64,000 bases of DNA, taken from assembly GCA_025890175.1 (NCBI GenBank), contig JANPYM010000001.1, forward strand, positions 585,187 through 649,186. The letters are read 5' to 3'. The notes below the pieces were generated by a model, which was not told the DNA's origin, made no database searches, and worked only from the letters and a program-made list of their open reading frames with translations. Positions 10,350 through 22,318 of this stretch are shown here, in pieces (the stretch's first letter is position 1; each line of letters begins with the position of its first letter). The stretch comes from Ciborinia camelliae. Lineage: Eukaryota; Ascomycota; Leotiomycetes; Helotiales; Sclerotiniaceae. A program made the translations under genes and the position numbers.

Positions 10350-11246
10350 ATGCCTGCACCAACAGCTTTGTTGAGAAGGCCGGAAGAGCTTGCTGAAGCC
10401 ACTAATGTGTCACTACCAAATCAAAGTAATTCAATCTGTGACGCTGTCACTGTGTATTGTGGGAACAATAGCTAACTTCAATCCAGACCAAGATGATGAT
10501 TTTCTATTAGATGCACCAGAAGTTACCTCTGCAGAGTTGGATACCATCTTGCCTCCAGCCGTCGACGATAGCGAGATGCACATTGATGAAGAAGGACGAC
10601 CTCGATTTGCACCAGCCAAAAACATTGTACGACTCCCATTCTATGATATCCTTTGGATGTTGCGCATGCGATTCTAATAAAATAACAGGACCCAGCAACC
10701 CGAGTAGAAACCCGCAAAGTTCCCATTCCTCCACACCGCATGACCCCCCTCAAAGCCTCCTGGCCCAAGATCTACCCTCCCCTTGTTGAGCACCTCAAGC
10801 TTCAAGTCCGCATGAATATCAAAAACAAAGCTGTCGAACTCCGTACCTCTAAACATACTACCGATACCGGATCTCTGCAAAAGGGTGAAGACTTCGTAAA
10901 GGCCTTTTCACTAGGTTTTGACGTCGATGATGCTATCGCATTATTGCGACTTGACGACCTTTATATCCAGACTTTTGAAATCAAGGATGTAAAGACTTTA
11001 CAAGGCGAGCACTTGGGAAGAGCCATTGGCCGTATCGCAGGCAAGGACGGAAAGACCAAATTTGCAATTGAGAATGCGAGTCGGACAAGAGTGGTTCTCG
11101 CGGATAGCAAAATCCATATCTTGGGAGGCTTTAAGAATATCCATATTGCGAGAGAGGCAATCGTCAGTCTGATTTTGGGTAGTCCACCTGGAAAGGTTTA
11201 TGGCAATTTAAGAACCGTGGCGAGTAGAATGAAGGAGAGATTTTAA
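10350..11246 (+). CDS. PNO1: Pre-rRNA processing factor Pno1/Dim2 (KH domain)
   Basis: Three exons, 10350-10425, 10487-10626 and 10689-11246, join in frame to 257 aa, close to the family length. The acidic N-terminus is followed by a basic segment (HRMTPLKASWPKIYPPLVEH), a hallmark block of the family. The C-terminal KH-like domain carries GRAIGRIAGKDGKTKFAIE, IHILGGFKNI and a final GNLRTVASRMKERF block typical of Dim2. Dim2 is a nucleolar and cytoplasmic factor in late 40S maturation that works with Nob1 at the 3' end of 18S rRNA and recruits the Dim1 methylase. The start is fixed because the first exon is short and only this ATG keeps the frame through the first splice. Confidence 0.93.
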
Positions 11247-12937
11247 AGCTCTGTGTTGCATCGGCTAGACATGGAAATGCATTTGCTAGGCGTTGTGGTG
11301 GTGTTCGGGGGGTATATACTGGGAAAAGCATCATTTTTGGCATTAATGAATGCATTATATGTTCCCATTTGAGGCCATGTAGATCCAGAGAGGATCTCTA
11401 GATTTCACAAAATTTCATAGCTTAATCGAAACCTTTGTTCGTATGAAGCATTCGTACTGTAGAACCTCAAATAAGCGATCATATGGAGATCTAGCAAGAA
11501 GCTAATATCAATGTCTCGACTTTGTATGTTTGGCGCCAATGACTTTGAATAATTTCCACACCCCTTGGATGGTTTTACTAACTACCAGAACTTAGGTATG
11601 CAGTTGGTTTCTATCTCCTGTGAGTCCTGTCATTGCATGCTCCATTGGAGATTGGTCACTCGAGTGTAGTGATCGAAAATCTCAGAGCAACATGAACTCC
11701 GACCTTGGCTGGGGAGGTCTAAATATAGTACTTCACGCCTTCGCGATACCTCTGCCATGTTTTTGTGGACCGTATCGCCTTAATAGATTCTATGTATGCA
11801 GGATCCCATGCAGGGATTCCAAAGTATCACATCAAAACATCATACCATCAGTCAGCTGGTGGTACCTCCGTAAATAATGCAAAATAAGATGAGTTTATAT
11901 CTAGTAGGTATGTCCCCGTAGATGCCCAAGATTACCTGGTTTATCGAATCAACTTGTCAAGGTTTGAAAAGAGTGTGAAAGAGTATTTACGAGTCAATGA
12001 TTGATCGATTCTTGGGTTAATTTTCAATGTCATTTTTGATGATGGTTCAATCGAGGTAGGTTCACCAATTGTACTGTAAAAGGAAAAGAAAAGAAAACCT
12101 TGGAAGGTAAAGCAGCTTGCGAGTTAAAGAGGAAACCTAATACCTAACAAACGATACCTTACCTACTATTCCTAATACCTAGGCACATACCTTATATATA
12201 CCTCTAGCTGTCTGGGTAAGACTTATTATTTACTTGTCTACTTACATAGTTACTACGCCGCAACTTTGGCAATGTAAATACCAACTGACACTGCAACCAA
12301 CTTGAACTTCCAATTTGATTGTCTCGTGCTCCCGCTGCATAAAGAAGCATCAGATTTCCAGGTTGATTTCCCGAGATATATTTAAAAGGAGGTCTTGACT
12401 CTTGAGTCGGTTGATTCAAAGGTAGCGTACGAGTACCACTTCCGAAAAGTCCACTGCCCGGACCAGGGGAAAAAACATGCCCCTGTTGAAGTGTCCCATT
12501 GTGATTTATTTCGTTTCTGTATCATGATCTCTGCCATACCTTATCTATCGTGCACCAATATCGATTCATTACGCAGCAGCCAATGACCAAAGAATTTTAA
12601 TAAGGCTCTTCAACCCAAGCAGCTAGCAGCTGGAGCTCGTTAACAATCAAGCATCTCAGGACGTTTATTTATCAATAAATAAACTTCGATTCGCCAACAC
12701 GACGCGCCGCCGTGACTCTTAGAGTTTGGATGTCCCGGCCCAGGGCCTCTTATATACACAGCAGACGGAGTGGCAAAAGGTGACTGGTATGCAGACAGCA
12801 AGGCTTAAGGCTGAATCGCAGGGCCGGAAAGCTAAGGTAGGCATTTATGGTGTATTTGGTTGGCACAATGAAGAGGGTTTTCTCGAAATGGATGTGAGGG
12901 GCTAATACATTCAAGCCACAGCTTGCCAATTCATATC
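11247..12937. other. Intergenic region upstream of the kinase gene
   Basis: About 1.7 kb with no supported gene. Near 12140-12200 it holds a run of cctaatacct/cctacc motifs like those in other spacers of the window. The right part should be the promoter and 5' UTR of the kinase gene. Short open frames on both strands show no protein-like pattern. Confidence 0.5.
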
Positions 12938-15476
12938 ATGAGTTACTGGAGTACGTAATTACTTGGACATACCAAATCGAACTATGCTAATAATGGCCCT
13001 TGTGCAGAGAGTTCTCGTCGAAAGACCTTCGTTCAGTAGGCAATTACACTTTGGGAAAGTTGATTGGGAAGGGGTCCTTCGGGAAGGTCTATTTGGCTTC
13101 GCACAAACTCCTACATAACTCTAAAGTACGTGCTAAAGATGGAAACGGGGCTCGCAGAGTATCAGCTAATATCGCGGTCTGCTGCAGGTTGTACTCAAGT
13201 CTGCCAACAAGGACGATTCGAATCTGGCCCGCGAAATACATCACCACCGACAGTTCTTACATCCCCACATCGCTCGCCTGTACGAAGTAATTGTCACCGA
13301 AAACTTGGTATGGCTCGTACTAGAGTACTGCCCTGGTAAGTCGCATGAATAGGCAGAAGGAGGCTGGGCTAATAATGATGATACAGGCGACGAACTATAC
13401 AATTATCTTCTCAAGAATGGGCCATTAAAGGTTGAAAAGGTTCAAAAGATCTTTACTCAATTGGTTGGTGCCGTTGCCTACGTTCACAATTCATCATGCG
13501 TTCACCGAGACTTAAAGCTCGAGAATATCCTTCTAGACAAACACGAGAATGTTAAGCTTGTGGATTTTGGGTTTACTCGCGAGTATGAGGGTAAGGCGAG
13601 TTATCTACAGACCTTTTGTGGCACAATATGTTATAGTGCCCCAGAAATGCTGAAGGGAGAAAAGTACGCAGGAGAAAAGGTTGATGTATGGAGTCTGGGC
13701 GTCATTCTATATGCTTTGTTATGCGGCGAGCTACCATTCGACGACGATGATGACAATGTTACAAGGACTAGGATCTTGACTGCGGAACCGAATTGGCCGG
13801 ATCACCTTACAACTGACGCGCGAACTTTGTTGGGCATTCTTTTGTCGAAGAGACCTTTGATACGACCTGCCTTGTCCGATATCCTCACTCATCCCTTTCT
13901 TGCCGAGCATGCGCCACAACAGCAAGTCATTTTAAAGCTACAGAGAGCGGCACCATTCACCACGGCCTTAGAAAAGGAGACTTTGGAACGTATGCGAAGT
14001 GCTGGTGTAGACATTGACCAGGTCATTGAAAATGTATTAGCGCGGCGATGTGATGCTCTAGCAGGTTGGTGGGCCCTTCTGCTCGAAAAGGAAGAAAGAA
14101 AGCAGGTTCGGAAAGAACGAAAACGCAAAGAACGAGAGGCGGAGAATCGATCTTCAAGAAGACTGAGTGCTGCGAGTAGCCGTTTGGAGAAAATGACGCC
14201 TATTTTAACAGGTGTCGATGAAGAAGGGCTGCCACTTCGGATTAGCGACCCACCTAGGAGTAGAGGGAGGAGGGAAAGGCGAAGCGCTCATTATCCGGAT
14301 CTCATCCTGACCGATTTACCTGGATTACCCGAGCATGGACAGTTTTCCTCGCCTGATGTTCATACACCTCCCCTGCCACTCGAAAAGGACTCAATTCGCT
14401 CGGAAAGCTCATCTCAGCAACGGCGCCCTATTCCTCCTCCAAAAGAAGGCACTCTTCGAAGTGCCCGGTCACGAGGAAGTACATTACAGCTAGTTACTTC
14501 TAATCATGACTTTCTACATCCTAATACTAATGGCATTGTTAAACCACCCCCGCGTCGTAAGCATCAGCATGCTATCATTAACCAATTGGCTCATTGGAAG
14601 CATTGGCTTCTGGACTCTGCCAGACGTGCTAGGTCGCCTGGAAAGAAGACAAAAGCTAGTCGCTCAACACCAGATCTCCGCGAGAAGGCTGCTGACGACT
14701 CAAGCAGTCCGCAGGAACCTAGTCCGCGACCAGTGACTTCGAAGTCACCTACAATGACACGTGCTCCAGTGCCACAACTAAGCGGCCATCCTCCTGTTTC
14801 ACGAATGCATGCAACGCCAAACACCAAGCGGCAGTCGTTATCTCCATCTCCCGTGACTCCTCGCTCAACTTTCCAGCGTCGACCAAGTAGTGGCCTGCGA
14901 GGACGAAAATCTACATCATCTTCTGTTTCTTCTGTGCGTAGCATAATGCACCAACATACCCATTCAAAAGCTTCATCAACTTCGTCAAATGGATCTGGTT
15001 CAAAGATATCGCTACCCACTCGCAGCCCTCACCACTCAGTCAAAGTCCTTCCCGCAACCCCTACCCTTGGCTCATTCCCTTCCAATATTCGCGTCGTTCG
15101 ACAAACTCCTCTCTCGAGTTTCAACGAAGGGGTCTCATGGGGTGGTAGCAATAGTACATTCGGTGCCCCACTCGTCTTCGCAAAACGGAAAAAGAATTTA
15201 TTTAAAGGGCCCTCACTTAATACATCCTTACCGATCGTATCGGGCCACACAAGAACAGGCTCGCATAGTAGAAGCACCAGCATAGCAGGTAGAAGGAGCG
15301 GCGAAATCATCGAGGAAGAAGACGAAGAGGAAATAGAAGAAGTCGACGTCTTCACTCCTGTAACCGGTCCCGGCGAAACTGAAGAAATGGTCTTTACCCC
15401 AGGGGATATGTTGAGACTTGCTGATATGATCGAGGAGTCGGATAGAGAAAAGACACCTACCAATGGGGCTGTATAG
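12938..15476 (+). CDS. CAMK-like Ser/Thr protein kinase (Nim1/Kin4-related) with long disordered tail
   Basis: Proposed exons: 12938-12950, 13010-13125, 13188-13335 and 13387-15476, about 788 aa. The kinase domain spans roughly residues 18-275: P-loop GKGSFGKVYLA, VLKSA lysine, catalytic loop HRDLKLEN near residue 133, DFG near 151 and an APE-equivalent YSAPEML near 176 after a TFCGT activation loop. The APEML...VDVWSLGVILYALLCG block places it near Snf1/Nim1/Kin4-type kinases. The C-terminal 500 residues are basic, then Ser/Pro-rich and disordered, with an acidic EEDEEEIEEVD patch near the end. The 13-nt first exon is the weakest point: it fits frame and ends at a gtacgt donor, but transcript evidence would decide it. 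In yeast such kinases act in polarity, morphogenesis and mitotic checkpoints; which applies here is unknown. Confidence 0.85.
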
Positions 15477-17130
15477 AAGACTGGAAGAGCGAGATTGTTT
15501 TTGGTTTGGGGGTTTAGGGGTCTACTGTCTTTTGGGGAGGTGGGATGGGTTGGACTGTGATTTGATCTGATGTTGCGCATGTACAGATAGCATATTCTCT
15601 TGTACAATTTGTTTTCCAAGTTATTTTTCTCTTGCACATCGCAGATATTGCAGATGGCGAGGAAAGATCGCGAATATGGATGGATGGGATTGGTTGACAT
15701 ATTACATAGAAGCGTTTTATTTTATTTTCCAGTAATTATTTTTCTCTCCTTCGCCTATTCATATTCTTTTATTCTCATATTTTTCATCTTCTTTAATCCC
15801 TCGAATCCATTTTTTTTTCTTTTGTCTTTTCTTTACGCATAAGCGAGCGTTTGATACCAAAATTCTATGTACAGCCGAAAAACGAGGAGGGGAGCAAAGA
15901 GAGGAGAGAGAAGAGTCAAAATTGCGGGGCGAGATGGATGGAGAAGAAGGGGGCGCTGGCTGTACGGCTAGCGCATGCGCTAGCGGGGTTATATAGATAC
16001 AATCTGTAGTATAGGTAGTATAGTTTAGAGAAACAAGCCGAATATATTGCATACTATTATAGTATAATCCGTCTTCACCACCCATGGTGATACCAACAGT
16101 TATCCATCTGACCTTCTACATTAACTGCCTTAAACATCTACTATAACATCACATAATACCTAGATGCCTTAAACATCCACCCCCTAGAATAGCTTTACTT
16201 TAGCGAATCAGACTTCTAGTATCAAAAGCTCCTCGCTCTTAGGTTACCATCCTTTTTCCTAACGTGATATTAGATTTGAGCTAATACGATTGATTACCTG
16301 GGCACGTCTACGCTTCTTCTTCTTCTTCATCCATCCCTGTAGCAAGAATCTACAATTTCGCTTTTGAATTCAATCTATGATCACGGGGATAATGCATACA
16401 GTATCTAGTATCTATCAAAACCTGGAAACGAATGTATAATTTAAAGTGGTGCTATTTATATCGAATCTCAATGCTCTCTATTCCTCCCTATACGGTAGGT
16501 ATGAAAAGGAAAGATGTAAAGATTCAATTTACCGGCTTTCTTTTTGAGGAGGGGGAGGAGGGGGTTTAAGTAGAGATGGGAGATAGATATTAGCTACTCG
16601 TTAGAATTAGATCTCTTACATTGTTTGTTGATTTAAAGTTGTACTCATAGAGGTATATTGATGTATCCTCTGCCTCTGTTCAAAGATGTATCGATCGATG
16701 TTATCTAACACTTCTTTAACTCTAATCCGGAAATTCGACCTACATGAATTACATTATCCAACTTCAACCTCGAATTCGACTTAGTACCTATTTCGCTTTT
16801 CCTAGCGATTTGCCCTTCCTAAAAAATGCCACTTTGAATGCACATACAAATACACACACACACACACACAAACGAATGCTTTTTGACACTCAAACTTTTT
16901 ATCTTTTTTTTTAGCATATTTGCTACTATGTGGTTGATGTATGTAGTAGTAACAGAGACAGCTCAAGTCAGCAATCTAAAGCGAGACTTAATTTTACATT
17001 CAAATAACGCCAACAACCATAGGTGATCTCTCTGTTCCTGGTATTTAACCCAAACTCCCATCCCAGTCCAGCCACGCTAATATCAAAAGCCCAGAAATAT
17101 GTTACAAACGCCTCAATATTATCTTCCTGT
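15477..17130. other. Tail-to-tail spacer with an AC microsatellite
   Basis: About 1.65 kb between two convergent stop codons, AT-rich with T-rich runs suited to 3' UTRs. An (AC)n run occupies 16851-16871. No gene is supported. Confidence 0.55.
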
Positions 17131-19434
17131 CTATCTTTGGTACTGCCTCTGGGAGCGATTGTTTCTGCTAGATGCTGACACGACACGTGGTGGCGGTGAA
17201 CCTCGAGGAGTTCTTGCTCTGTCGAAGCCGCGCGGTGCCACAATGCGATGGTTATTTCTAGCATCATTGTTGCCTAGTGACGGGGTTTGATAATGGTATT
17301 GTGCTCGACGACGACTCCTAGATGTCGGCTCCACTCTGATAGTGTTGCGGATCTCATCCAATCCATCTAAACCTGGTGGATTTTGAGCGTTCCTAACAGA
17401 AATTTGATGTTCTGCTAACAACATGCTTATTCTTGGATCGTACTGTTGAATATAGGGGTTTTGTCTCGGCTGTCGACGTGGAGGAGGGCGAATAGAGGTG
17501 TCCGATGAATCATCGTCAACCTCGGCCATTTCGTTGGCAACACCAAGATTTTCGCCATAGTGACTATCCACACTAACACTCCGACTGGACCGCGATAAAC
17601 CGGGAGATGTGTCCATTTCAGTGTCACCATCTCGATCAATATTGGTTTGGATTGATTGGTCCCCATCAGTGTCATAGTCATAATGATTCTCGTTCTCGCT
17701 ACCGTAATTGTTTGATGCGTCATCTCTATCTGTAGCGTAATTGATTGGTGTGGCATCTCCATATTGATCAATGTTTGGAGGATAATCGTCGGAGGTTCGT
17801 CGTGGGTCGGTGGTTCCATATCCTGGTGTTTCCGAAAAACCTTCTCGAGATCGATCATGATCGTCTTCATTTTCAGAATCCGAATTTGGATTACCAATCG
17901 TCTCCGAATCACTCTCATCCGTAGCCCTCTCATCTTCAGATGTAGGATAACCACCATGATTATTATGGGCAAATGCCTCGGCGTCATCATCTTCTCCTTC
18001 GTCTAAAGGACTCCAACCACCTGATGCCCTCAATCTCATCCGCACCTCATGAGAATCATCATCGTCACCAAACTCCGAACCATTTGCACTGCTGCCATTC
18101 TCATCCTCTGAAATTGAGATAGACATGGAGGGAATGTCTGAGGTGCGAGTCCAACCAGTTCGCGGTCGGCGAAGACGGTTCGTAATGGCACCACCTTCAT
18201 CCTCAGAATCATCATCATCTGATATTATAGTAACCACTCTCTGATTTAATTGACGTGGTGGGGTATTAGATTCGCCGTTGTCATCGTCATCGCCTTCGTC
18301 TGGTGCAATGAAATCTTCGAGTGAGCCCGCATCTTCATCTTCATCTTCACTATTATCCTGATTGCTGATATCTTCCGAGTCATCGGTGGTATCATCAATA
18401 CTGAAACTATGATGATGGTGATGGGTGTGGTAATGATGAAGAAACTGCCGTGGACCGCCAATGATACCGTCCTGGTAATTAATCCCGCGACCGTGGACCA
18501 TATTTGCGATAGCGTCGACTCCAATTTGCAATTCGGCTTCAAGCCCACCATTATCATCATCTTCATCATCATAACCAACCTCAATATCCGAAAGCTCGCC
18601 GTCATCGGACATATCACTGAAGTCATAAATGTCGTCAAACTCAGCACCACAGGTTTCGCACGTTGGACCGCCTTCATGTTCATGCCCGCAGGAAGGACAT
18701 CGCATGACTCCGTCCGCTTCATCACGCCATAATTCTCCATGCCGTAGTGGAAAGGAGCCTCTAAACAACCCTTCGGGGCTGTTCTTATCGTTTTCTACCA
18801 TCTGAGTTTCTTCGGCATTCTTCACCTTGTGTTGTTCTACCGTCTCGTCGTGTGGCATTAATTGACCTCTATTGATAAATATCTCGACCATGTGCTTAAC
18901 CTAGAAATAATCAGTATGCATAATTCATGGATATGACTTTCCCAGGACTTTCTTACAATGAAGGCTGGCGCTGGTATCTGCTTCACTGCGGTGCGACATT
19001 CTGGGCATGTTTTTTTTCTCTTATTCGGAATGAACCATTGACACAAACACTATATTCACATCAGCCCCGACTCAAATATTCAGATTCCCGGATTTTACTG
19101 ACAGAGTAACAGTATGTATGGCCACATTGTAAGGTCCATGGTTCGTAAAGTAATTGGTCGCATATAGAGCATGTTAAGGATCTTCTCATGCCGATTAAGT
19201 CTTCTTTATATTTTGTGGCAAGCTGAGAAAAATATCAGTGTGTGTTACAAAAAGGGCACTTTTCAGACGAACCTGTGCATCGCTTTGGGCCGGCTCGTCA
19301 TCTTCGACTTTTATGACAGTTTCGACTTTTATGGCGGCGGGTGTAGTCTCACGACTTCTGGAAATACGTTCATGTATGCGAGATCCACGACTTGAAGTAG
19401 CTGTAGATATGAGGGCGGAGGAAGAGGAATTCAT
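17131..19434 (-). CDS. RING-finger protein with acidic disordered C-terminus, likely E3 ubiquitin ligase
   Basis: Four exons on the minus strand, 19434-19273, 19222-19103, 19049-18957 and 18900-17131, join in frame to about 714 aa. The C3HC4 RING is at residues 72-112: CSIC, then CGHTYC, CLC and CPEC, split across two introns. A second CxxC...CxxC zinc-binding cluster (CPSC...CETC) is at about 193-209. The following 350 residues are dominated by Asp, Glu, Ser and Asn; the C-terminal ~90 residues turn basic and Arg-rich. A RING ahead of an acidic tail recalls yeast Psh1, the ligase that limits centromeric histone Cse4, because acidic stretches can bind histones. That comparison is inference from architecture. 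The ORF reads upstream past 19434 only through non-ATG codons, so 19434 is the likely start. Confidence 0.8.
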
Positions 19435-21061
19435 GGTGATTTTCGGTATGGGTCGGGAATTTGGGGAACAAGGATGGGCAATCAAGCCAGGAGTGAAATA
19501 GGATTGATATGCCCTTAAGATCCTTGATAAAGAGCACCTAATGGTTGAAAGTGCGAGAAAGTATTTTCTGCGCAGTAGCTACAGTTATAGAAAATTCAAT
19601 GCCGCGTTTGTTGAATTGAAGTTGATTGTGTGGTGTTGTGTGGTGTTCAAACAAAATGATTCCAGGTTGTGTCCCGCTATGATAACCTTAGCCTTAACTT
19701 AGCCTTCTCGATAGAATGGGGTAATCAATGTCACGTGTTAATTAATAAGGTTATTACTCTTTTAGTGCGAAAACTTTTGGGTCCATATTTTCTATTTAGA
19801 CTGGGGTTAAACCAGACCGTAGTGGAACCCTAGGCAAGTTGATTGTGATTCGTGAATGTTCAAAAAATGAATTGTTGAGATTATATTCGTACTAGTACTA
19901 GGACCGAGGCACCTCGCTCCTTTTAGGGGAATTTAAAACTTATTATTGTTTTATTAGTTCTCGAGTTAATTACCTAGGTAAGAATGAACTGAAGGAGGAC
20001 CCAAGGTTAGATAGGTATTAGATGTTAGACACGGTGCCGGTATTAGAACCCATTGTACCTAGTTGTAATTATCTTAAGGATCTTACTCTTATTGTAATTT
20101 GTATAGGTATTGAGGGATGCTAGTATTGATGCTAATATTGATCATAAGTGTATTTGTCATTATAATTCACTATTCTGACATTTACTAATTTAGTTATACA
20201 GTATTCGACTTTCAAGTCTGGAAAGACATACTATCTAGATAGGTACCTAAGAGAATTCCTTATATACCTAAAATCCCTATCTAATTCAGACTTTAAGAAT
20301 AGGAGATCATTAAATCTACTCAATTAAGTCCTGGAACTTCTTATATTGCAAAAAGGACTCTATAAGGTATTTAGAAACTAGAGTATTAACAGTATCTCCC
20401 GTCTAGATGGGTACTCAACCTAAATAGTTTCCCAAAACACTATGCGCTATCTAGGACAATCAAACCCCTAACTTCATCTAGATCTAGATCTAATCATCTA
20501 GATATCTAATTCATAGCCCTTCCATGCCTACTCCCTAAACTATGCATTCATTTCTCTCAAATATATCATTCGCCATACCCAACAATACATTAACTCATCA
20601 TCTTTTACTCTACATAAGAGCCCCCATCAAGCTAAACATCGATGTCGCATTGGTTTCTCCCATTTATGGAGGAAGATTACGTGGCACCTATTTGACCAAC
20701 GAACAGTCCAGCCAGTCAGCCCAATAATCGCCTCGAAATCTCCTACCATTATACGATCCTAACCTTTGATATTCTCGTCAACACCAAACACGGTATAGGT
20801 ACTATAATCACCAAAATTCAAATTGGCAAAAGTTGAAGAATGCAATTTATTGTATGTACTAAGAAGGAGTGAAGGTCAAAAATTGTAGAACCGGCAGTAG
20901 TTTAAACAAATATCCAACCTGAGATTCTGCAGCAACCATGCTACCTTTAATAAAAAAGGCATTCCAGATATCCAAACGATTGGGCGCTAAAGAGGGAATA
21001 CAAACAAAGGAGATTCGTATCAGGAGTCATTAAAATTCTAGCCTTCATCTGCTGCAAACAC
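19435..21061. other. Intergenic region, AT-rich
   Basis: About 1.6 kb containing the RING-gene promoter and the 3' flank of the dioxygenase gene. It is rich in taggta/tagat motifs (for example around 20220-20520). No supported gene, repeat array or RNA gene. Confidence 0.5.
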
Positions 21062-22318
21062 TCATTCGGTTCTGGCTTTCTTGTTGGGATTCGCAGCGTC
21101 GGCACATACTTCTTCCAGAGATCCCATCTTCACAAGAGATTCATCGACGATTTCATTATTGAGATGGGTCAATTGTCCGATTTCGAAGTCGAGGAAGGTC
21201 TTGATGGTTTTTGCATTGGTGGCGCCAGCTTTCATGGAATCGCGGAGTTCCTTGAGCATGGTTCTGATGCGAGCTTCAGCATTTTCCAATTGATATTCGA
21301 CTGTTTGACCATATAGGTCGGAGAGGTTGGAGACTGGTCTCACGGTGGTGAGGACGGTGTCATCACGGGTATGTGGGGATCGTGGACGGAAGGAGGTGAC
21401 CATGGTAATTCTCTCCTGGCCACCAAAAGCTCGCAAAGCTTGATGGTCAATATAGCGACCCTGCAACACCACAGCACATCCCTATACAATGTTAATGAAT
21501 ATACTTGGAACGTATGTAATGAATAGATCGTACCTTCGAAGGGCCGCGGACTTTCTTGATATCACCGTATCCAGTTCTCAAAGCAGTTTCGCCGCCTACC
21601 ATTCCTGTTGTGTCGCTCATCATGAGCACACAAACGAATGGATAACTATCTCTGTGCCAGCCGACGATGGCCTTTTCATCGTCCTCGCTGATCAAAGCGT
21701 TGCTGTCATGATCACGTCTCTTTCCTGGCACAGACAAGTTGATATGTCCAATTTCGTAGTCCATAACCGGCACAAGATCAACGCCTGCGATTTTAGAGAT
21801 GATTGCAAGAGTTTCAGGGTGCTTCCAAGCCTCGTAGATGAATTTGCCGTGACTGCGAGAAAAATGTATGTTAGTCCAATGATCAATGACAATAACGAGA
21901 TAGACGCAGTTAAAACTTACTCAGGAGCGTACCCGCGGAGCTGTTTGGGGGCGATATCTGAAGTGTAGCTGTATTTCTCTTGAACTTCCTTGTTGAAAAT
22001 CTCTTCTCTCATAACATTTACAGCCTCCTCACTGAAAAGACGAAAAGGCTCGGAGACGGCGATTGGAGAGACACCGCTCGTTGCAGAGTAGCCAATATCT
22101 TCCATGGTATGGATGTAGCTAGGCTCTTCATATTGAAGATGACTCTCAGGTTGAAATAGCTTGCCTACAGCTTGTGTACTATGCTCGGAAGCTAGATACT
22201 TGGCGAAGGATCGTTTGAGACTGTCTTGAGTTGCTCTAGAGGAAGTATAGGTTGCCATCTTGGGGAACAAATTTGGCTCAGGAGTTCCTGGTTGGTACAT
22301 CACGTCGAGGGTAGCCAT
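21062..22318 (-). CDS. 2-oxoglutarate/Fe(II) dioxygenase-like protein
   Basis: Three minus-strand exons, 22318-21921, 21852-21534 and 21481-21062, give about 378 aa in frame. Iron ligands can be placed as H199-x-D201 in GWHRDSYPFVCVLMMSD and a distal His near 252 in GRYIDHQAL. An Arg near 271 (SFRPRSP) would bind 2-oxoglutarate, at the expected distance. A GGETAL block between them fits the jelly-roll core. The last 100 residues form an extra helical region (YQLENAEARIRTMLKELRDSM...). Homologues of this kind are widespread in filamentous fungi and mostly uncharacterised; substrate unknown. It is not next to biosynthetic genes. Confidence 0.75.

Noticed and set aside
14591..15700. Long minus-strand frames opposite the kinase tail
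   Set aside because: Antisense shadows of the Ser/Arg-rich C-terminus of the kinase.
17427..17990. 187-codon frame on the minus strand within the RING gene
   Set aside because: It is a shifted-frame shadow of the acidic repetitive tail (Met/Ile/Thr-rich).
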